Below, piece by piece: positions 57,401 to 64,000 of a stretch of DNA of 64,000 nt (within the stretch, counting starts at the first letter, position 1; each line of letters begins with the position of its first letter). A model generated the notes under the pieces. That model ran no database searches. It was not told the origin of the DNA and saw nothing but the letters and a program-made list of their open reading frames with translations. The position numbers were made by a program, and so were the translations under genes. Source of the DNA: Chamaelirium japonicum (lineage: Eukaryota > Streptophyta > Magnoliopsida > Liliales > Melanthiaceae); the NCBI GenBank assembly GCA_947650365.1, contig OX393552.1, positions 15,804,275 through 15,868,274 on the forward strand. The letters run 5' to 3'.

Positions 57401-58250
57401 AGGTCGTAGTGAGAGAGAGAGAGAGGAAATCAGAGTGAGAGAGAGAGAAATAGAGAGAGATTGGAGAGGAGAGAGGATGAGATCGGAGGGAAGAAGTGGG
57501 GTCAGGTCCGGGTTTTAAAAGGGGGAAAAGAGGGCGACTACTAGGGTTCAGGGGGGGGGGGCTGCTAGGGCTGCAGGGTATGGGCGGCGCTAGGGTAGGA
57601 GGGTGGGCGGCGCTAGGGTAGAGGGGGCAGCACTAGGGTAGAGGGGGGCAGCTGGGTTGGGGTCGGATCGAATTTTGGAGAGAGGGAGAGAGGAAGGGAG
57701 AGATCCGAGAGAGAAGAGAGGATCCGAGAGATGGGAGAGAAGAGAGAGAGAGAGAAGAGAGAGATCAGGTGAGAGGGAGAGAAAGAGAGAGAAACGGGGG
57801 TTTGGTTGGGTACGGGTTCGGGTTAGGGATAGTGGATGGGGATGGGGTTTTATTTTATTTTATTTTATTTTTATTATTATTATTATTATTTGCTTTGCTT
57901 TGTTTTGTCCTTTTTTTTTTTTGTTGGTCGAGCCCGACTCGCGCCGAGCCCGACTCGCCCTTGACTCGGGTCGCGCCTAGACGAGCCGGTGCGCGAACCT
58001 CGACGGTTCCGACAGACTAGCCACAATATCTATTTTATTATTAAAATTACTAAAAATAACCTTCGTGTTATGCCTCGATATATGTGCTCCCAAGCTCGTG
58101 CCTCCAATGTAGCATCGCAACCCTACTCGGGACCCACTGCCTGGTCCCGCTCGAGCACAACCAAGTATCATCACGACGAAATATATTAAAATAATATAAT
58201 AATAACCGGGTCGTTCTGGGCGAAAACACCCTGGAATGCCGGTCATTACA
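54491..58250 (-). repeat. 5' LTR of the gag-only element
   Basis: 3760 bp, the partner of 47337-51065. Confidence 0.92.
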
Positions 58251-58255
58251 ACTTC

Positions 58256-59308
58256 GCATCCAACGTATCCAACTAGGTCGGGGAACAATTCCTATACGCA
58301 ACGATAGGGTGGACCCTTCAGGGTTCGGGATATCTAGCTCCAACCGGATCCCTGATTAACTGTTCCGATGACACACCGAAAGTTTCGTTAATCAGCCCTA
58401 ATCCGATTAACCCGCGTAGCCACCCAGAGTGCGACGCGAGTTGAACTCTAGTGATCCTAAACTTATATTACTCCCTCGTAACCCTGTTCTCTACTATACT
58501 CTGATAATCCTCAGTCCCTCCTATTACTTGTGCCATGATACGACTTGAGCGTTGGGGAGCACCGTCAGATCCCGATCGATCATCTGACTAGGAATTGATG
58601 ACTTATCATCTATAACACCACACACCTTCCGGTGCTATGCCTAGCATCCGGAACATCGTTAGTCATACTGACAACCACCAGGCCTGGTTTAACTGTGTGG
58701 ACAGATTGACTCATCAAAACGCACCCATCCAACACTGGACGTCGAATAACCTCTAGGGATTATATGTCACTCAAGCGCCAGCCGGGTAACCCAACGTACC
58801 ATGGTATTGGACTATGGAAGGTCCGCACACGTTGGCACATTAAAGCACCACACAACTGGTTGGCCCAGTGTACATGATCCCTCAAGGATAAGGATAGATT
58901 ATCTATAGTAGTAAGACGGTTTATGCACTAGTGTCTGAATCACTGAACTGTGCACCGTCTTGGTTCCTGCTCAACACGATCATCGTGCTTGGTCAGGTGA
59001 ATGGTAATCCCGCGTTCCCATGGTGGAGACTTTACCACATCCTCTACCTGCCAACAGCTTGTTCTCGGTGAAGCGACCGTCATCACCTAAGCTGTGAACT
59101 AGTTCTAGGTCTACACAGAACTGGTCCACTGGGTCTCCCAAGCATGGATCCACCATGCGCCTCAGTGGCCTACTGTGCTCCCTAGGGTCCTTTTATTATA
59201 TGTGTATTAACATATACCATAGTAGTATTCTAATGAAAGCAATAACCAAAGTCATCTTTATTAATGTTAATACAGAAAATCCACGCTAAGGACACACGAG
59301 CTACAACA
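58256..59308 (-). repeat. 5' LTR of the copia element, outer part
   Basis: 1053 bp; with 46436-47336 it makes 1954 bp, the same as the 3' LTR. It ends in CTACAACA, followed by the CTACC duplication at 59309-59313. Confidence 0.92.
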
Positions 59309-59313
59309 CTACC

Positions 59314-59960
59314 ATCATCACCGACTTCAACGGTGAGCAAAGCTTGATGATGGGAGATGCAAGGTTCACACTCAATCTTAGGCAGGAGATGCAAGCGTCC
59401 ATTCGGTTCGCTATCGTCGAGGGGACATCGAACTACAACGCCATCCTGGGCAGACATTTTCTCTATCAGATCAGTGATGTCTCCTCCTCTTATCACCAAC
59501 TTCTCAAGTTTCCAACCGGGGAGGGCATTAGGTGTATAAAAGGTAGTCAACAGACGGGAAGATCGTGTGAGGCCGTGGCTACTCGAATTCGTCCAACGCC
59601 CAACACTACGCCGACAAAGCATTTGGCTGACGAAGCTGGCCCCTCGAGGAGATAACAGTCAAGGGAGCCTCCGCTGCTTGAGCCAATACCAACAGAGTAG
59701 GAGGCTTTACCTTCAATCGAGGAGATTATCCAAGTAGACATCGGTAACAAAGATCTTCCTCAAGGAACATTCATTGGTATTAGTCTTAACGACACAGAAG
59801 CGCAAGACATGGTATCTTTCCTTAAGTCCAATATCGACATCTTCGCCTAGAGCTTCGAAGACAGGACGACTCATGTCATCGACTCACCATCAAGGAAGGG
59901 GCGAATGCCAATAAAAATGATAATTTAAAATAAACTCAAACCATACATCAATCAAGAAGG
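59314..59960 (+). pseudogene. Gypsy remnant, right part: protease and linker to RT
   Basis: Protease continues from 33431: DFNGEQSLMMGDARFTLNL, NAILGRHFLYQISDV and SSSYHQLLKFPTGEGI match Gypsy-1 at 120-480. After a stop come VDIGNKDLPQGTFIGISLND and LKSNIDIFA, then HRLTIKEGAN, the stretch that leads into RT in plant gypsy pol. Similarity fades at about 59960, before the RT core. Confidence 0.75.
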
Positions 59961-61844
59961 ATAATAATGATAAAGTGGTGAAAATACATCGTTTAGAGTT
60001 CCCTTGGAAGCCTAGACTAGCTTAGTGGCTCATACTTTAGAAAGAAATTACAATTGAAATATGAAGTAATCACTTATATAAAGTAAATCTCTCCTTAGTA
60101 TGAAATTAATGAAGATCAAAGGATCTCTCCTCTTCCTCCTCCCTCTTTTCCTTTTCTGGTATACCAAGGTCCTATTTAAAAAGTTGAACAATTGCTTTGA
60201 AGGGGTGGCAATTACGGTTGATCCGTTCACCCATTCTAGTTTGTCGGTTCGCCCCGTTTCAGTTTGGCAGTTACCGACGTTCAAAAAGGTGGCAGTTTTA
60301 GGTCTCACCCGTTCGGATGGTTTGTCCATTCCAATTTGGCAGCTTCTGGATTCTTTGCTTGTTATGTGTACTGCATGACTCCTCTTGTTATCGGTGTTCA
60401 AAAGTCTTCTAATACTCCTATTTCTTGCATCTTTTTGTTTTTCCCTCGTTCTTCCTGTAATAAATAAATAACATATCATATTTCATGTTGATATAAGATT
60501 AAATATGTATTTTAATTGATCTTAACATATTTGAATAGATACATTTACGTGTCGATCATGGTCAAACCAGCATGTGCTTCAAACGGTGTCAGTCTAGAGG
60601 CAAGAGCACTTTTCTATAAATAGACTGCCTTGCCTCTTTGGGCAAATCATTTTTAATGGAATTTTCAGGGAAGATTTTTTGCAGCCACCAAAGGAGGCAA
60701 GATAGGAGAAGTCCCATATTTGGGGTGTGGGGTGTGTTCTTCAAAGGGGAAACCGAGATCTTCATCTAGTATTTTTATGATTTCTCTTCAGTCTCTTGAT
60801 TTTCTTTCCGATTTCTTTAGAGAAATTCATCTAGAGCTTTCTTATTGCATTCATTGATTTTCCATATATAGGAAACCCTAAAAGACATCACCCATTACCA
60901 TCTTCTATGTTTGAGGGTGTTGACCGCTAGGAGGGCAGAGTCTCCTTCAAGGGGGATTGAACCGTCGAGTTCGTGGTATCCAATCTGTGCGTCAAATTGG
61001 ATTGATATTGGGCAAACGGCCCGTCTTCACAAAGAAAAGAGGGGAGAGATTCAAGGTGTTGGGTCGTGGGTACGAGTGTTAGGAGGAGCAAACGGTCAGT
61101 CGATAGACCAAAGCTGCTAGGCACTAGTGGAGATCAGGAAATGTACCCGTGGAAAGGCAAGGCGATGCAAGGCTACACAATCGTTGGGTTAGGTGAGTCG
61201 AGTTTTGTAACCTCTTACCTCACATAATGCATAATCCTAGTAAGGGCTAGGGGTGGAGTAGGGAATCGCCTGAACTACCTAAAAATCTCTCGCGTTAGTC
61301 TGAATGTTTCTTGAATTCTTGCTTTACACCTGAGAAAATTTTAGAATTATGTGCTAGAACCTCAAAAAAGTATGAAAATATAAAATCCATCGAAATGCAT
61401 TTTTAATTGGGTATATTTAATCATTCCATCTATACACCCCCATCTAGGTGTTTGTGTGCTATATGCTTCCGCATCGCCCGTGAGATTTCATGTCAGCGAT
61501 GTCATACACATTCTATCACTCCAAAAACGAGAGTTCATCCCACCGGCTTCTACGATGCCCACTTGCGAGCTAGGAGGGTGTGGGATCAATTTGAACGGTG
61601 GTGTGACATTCTTTCCCACCCAAGCAAGTAAAAGCGCTATGATCCACATGGAGGAGGCGAAGGTGAAGAGAGGTCATCGGATACCATGGGACATTCTGGC
61701 AACGGGGATTCTATGGGCTCTTTGGCTCGAGATCAGTTGTTTCTATTTTCAAGGTGTGGGTCATCTCATGGATCAATTCTTTGACTGCCGAGGCTAGACA
61801 TTTATGTAATCTGATTGTAACTTGACCATTGATTAACAAACTTT
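59961..61844. other. Gene-free stretch with LTR-like promoter
   Basis: No gene is recognised. A TATA box lies at 60613-60623 and is followed by a leader-like region (60640-60900), as in an LTR. 61400-61800 has open but unfamiliar frames. Ends and partner were not found. Confidence 0.4.
60613..60623 (+). promoter_or_regulatory. TATA box, probable LTR promoter
   Basis: TCTATAAATAG in a plant TATA context. No coding region starts nearby. Confidence 0.4.
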
Positions 61845-62058
61845 TTTTATTTTTTGAGATCGTCAGGTGTCCTAAAACCTTTCCGGAAATGGACCGAGTT
61901 CGGGCTCGGGCTATTCCCGCAGGGAATGCGCACCAACCCACTCGGAAATTTCCCTACACACCCTCGAGTAACTTTTTTTTTTTGGGGGGGGGGGGAGGCG
62001 AGAATTGAACCCACAACCTCCTCACCCAGGCATCAACTGCTTTACTAACCCTCCTATC
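61845..62058 (-). repeat. SINE-like dispersed repeat with poly-G interruption
   Basis: The minus strand shows a tRNA-like head (GTTAGTAAAGCAGTTGATGC and a box-B-like GTGGGTTCAATTCTCGCC), a body shared with 31840-32000 and 12530-12640, and an A-rich tail at 61845. A T/G run (61973-61996 on the plus strand) sits in the body. Confidence 0.45.
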
Positions 62059-62455
62059 CCCTGGTGGGTTACTCTCCTATCCCCTAAATTTTTATAATTT
62101 AAATACATCAAGGTGGTGGAAGGATCTGGTAAAGAGCATTTAAGCCAGATTGCCAACTTGTGTGACTAAATAACTAAAATCCACGAAAACAATATTACTA
62201 ACCTAAAGAAATTCATAAAAAAAAATAAAAATACATGATCGGAAAATCATTCGGGTGGCCAGATACGATGATCTCGGAGGAACAAATGCCTCGGTGTCGC
62301 GGTGATAGATCATAAAGATGGATTAAGCCAAGAGCTAGAACATTATGAGGGTGGTAGATGGAAGTCACAACGACGATAGAATGATCCTGATTGCCAAGGC
62401 AATGCCGATGGCTACAGGCTTAGAAGAAAAAACCTGTGAAAGGGATGCCGGAGCT
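62059..62455. other. Downstream region of the gene at 62456
   Basis: About 400 bases with no coding signal; probably 3' region of the minus-strand gene. Confidence 0.4.
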
Positions 62456-62872
62456 CTACTTCATCAGTAGCTGAACCGCAGATCTCTTCTTCGAGCCGCG
62501 CCTAGCCTTGACCAAATGGTTCAGCACCTTCACACACCGACCCACCATTCTCGCCATCTTAAGTCCTTCTGCGCCCTCGCCTTGCCTCGTAGCAAGTGCA
62601 AGAGCCTTCTCCTCCGTTGCTGCCGCTCTTGTAGCCTCCACGGGCTTGCCCCTTCCATCATCATCGCCTCCGCCGCCATCGCTCTCTTCTCCATTGCTCT
62701 CTTTCATCAGTTCCTTCAATGACACATGGTAGAAGCCATCGTCGCCCGTCTTCTGCAGCTCAGCACACTGATCCAGGGAGCTACAGGCAACAGACGAGGG
62801 CTTCCTTGTTCTTCTGGACATGCTCAGGTCGAAGCGGCGGCGCCTTACGGCATCGCATTCGCTCGACATCAC
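62456..62872 (-). CDS. Small plant protein of unknown function
   Basis: Single-exon frame of 138 residues. It starts MMSSECDAVRRRRFDLSMSR and has a basic RRTRKPSS patch, a block YHVSLKELMKESN, an acidic Gly/Asp linker (about residues 62-78) and a basic C-terminal helix (LKMARMVGRCVKVLNHLV, then KARRGSKKRS). From memory this order (MSRRTRK near the start, VGRCVKVLNHLVKARR-like end) fits a small family of uncharacterised plant proteins; no function is known to me. No transmembrane segment or signal peptide is seen; the basic patches could direct it to the nucleus. A weak TATA (CTATAATC, 62946-62953, minus) lies about 75 bases upstream. Its composition differs from the surrounding AT-rich DNA, which supports a real gene. 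Confidence 0.6.
   Translation of the reverse strand: MMSSECDAVRRRRFDLSMSRRTRKPSSVACSSLDQCAELQKTGDDGFYHVSLKELMKESNGEESDGGGGDDDGRGKPVEATRAAATEEKALALATRQGEGAEGLKMARMVGRCVKVLNHLVKARRGSKKRSAVQLLMK

Positions 62873-64000
<1,128 letters not shown>

Larger units (their letters stand above)
47337..58250 (-). mobile_element. Gag-only gypsy element with long LTRs (TR-GAG-like)
   Basis: The element is 10,914 bp on the minus strand: 5' LTR 54491-58250 (3760 bp), PBS, gag, non-coding interior with a 106-bp array, PPT, 3' LTR 47337-51065 (3729 bp). The interior (3425 bp) is shorter than one LTR and has no protease, RT, RNase H or integrase. It must depend on proteins of another element. The gag type and PBS fit chromovirus (Tekay/Del-like) gypsy elements; that lineage is an inference. 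Confidence 0.9.
33432..59308 (-). mobile_element. Ty1/copia LTR retrotransposon carrying two nested elements
   Basis: The element spans 25.9 kb here, about 9.8 kb without its two insertions. On the minus strand the order is 5' LTR (59308 down to 46436, interrupted), PBS, long leader, gag, protease, integrase (interrupted), RT, RNase H, PPT, 3' LTR (35385-33432). LTRs are 1954 bp each once the inserted element and one TSD copy are removed. LTR ends are TGTTGTAG ... TTCCAACA. All coding regions carry stops or shifts, so it is dead. Confidence 0.92.

Noticed and set aside
61407..61797. Two overlapping plus-strand frames (74 and 113 codons)
   Set aside because: Overlap in different frames, no domain or splice pattern; in LTR-like DNA.

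Overview
This is a window of a flowering-plant nuclear genome. It contains a six-exon phytoene synthase gene with plant-type GT-AG introns. Most of the rest is LTR retrotransposons of the Ty3/gypsy and Ty1/copia superfamilies (tRNA-type primer-binding sites, polypurine tracts, 5-bp target duplications), small foldback MITEs, a decayed PIF/Harbinger locus and microsatellites. The GC-rich first exon of the phytoene synthase gene leans towards a monocot, but the species cannot be fixed from sequence alone. No rRNA, tRNA gene or CRISPR array was seen.

Layout. 1-3879: 5' part of a minus-strand gypsy element (protease, gag, PBS, LTR with a GC-rich 43-bp repeat array), running off the left edge. 3880-5854: remains of copia-type LTRs. 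5855-about 9500: a second decayed minus-strand gypsy element (gag, PBS, LTR). 9500-10640: low-complexity and repeat DNA. 10640-12975: a Myb/SANT-like gene with one intron, followed by scraps of a Harbinger transposase. 13000-22200: gene-free DNA with a TCGG-type minisatellite, several foldback MITEs, a 1.3-kb palindromic element and LTR-like DNA. 22213-26525: a 1.72-kb unit in 2.5 tandem copies. 26636-27139: a short hAT-like element whose target duplication is the TATA box of the next gene. 27198-31711: phytoene synthase, the key gene of the window, with MITEs, a TRIM-like relic and microsatellites in its introns.

32216-59960 is a nested stack. A deleted plus-strand gypsy remnant (32216-33431 and 59314-59960) is split in its protease region by a minus-strand copia element (33432-59308; TSD CTACC; 1954-bp LTRs). 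The copia is itself split twice. A plus-strand non-coding element sits in its integrase (37607-42724; TSD AATCA). A minus-strand gag-only element with 3.7-kb LTRs sits in its 5' LTR (47337-58250; TSD ACTTC). The two inner elements share LTR, PBS, PPT and internal sequence, so they belong to one non-autonomous gypsy family.

59960-64000: LTR-like DNA with a TATA box, a SINE-like repeat, a small single-exon plant gene of unknown function on the minus strand (62456-62872) and a long TA microsatellite.

Only two genes look intact and host-like: phytoene synthase, the committed step of carotenoid synthesis in plastids, and the 138-codon unknown. The Myb/SANT-like gene is also open but is probably transposon-derived. 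All retroelement coding regions carry frameshifts or stops, so none looks autonomous.
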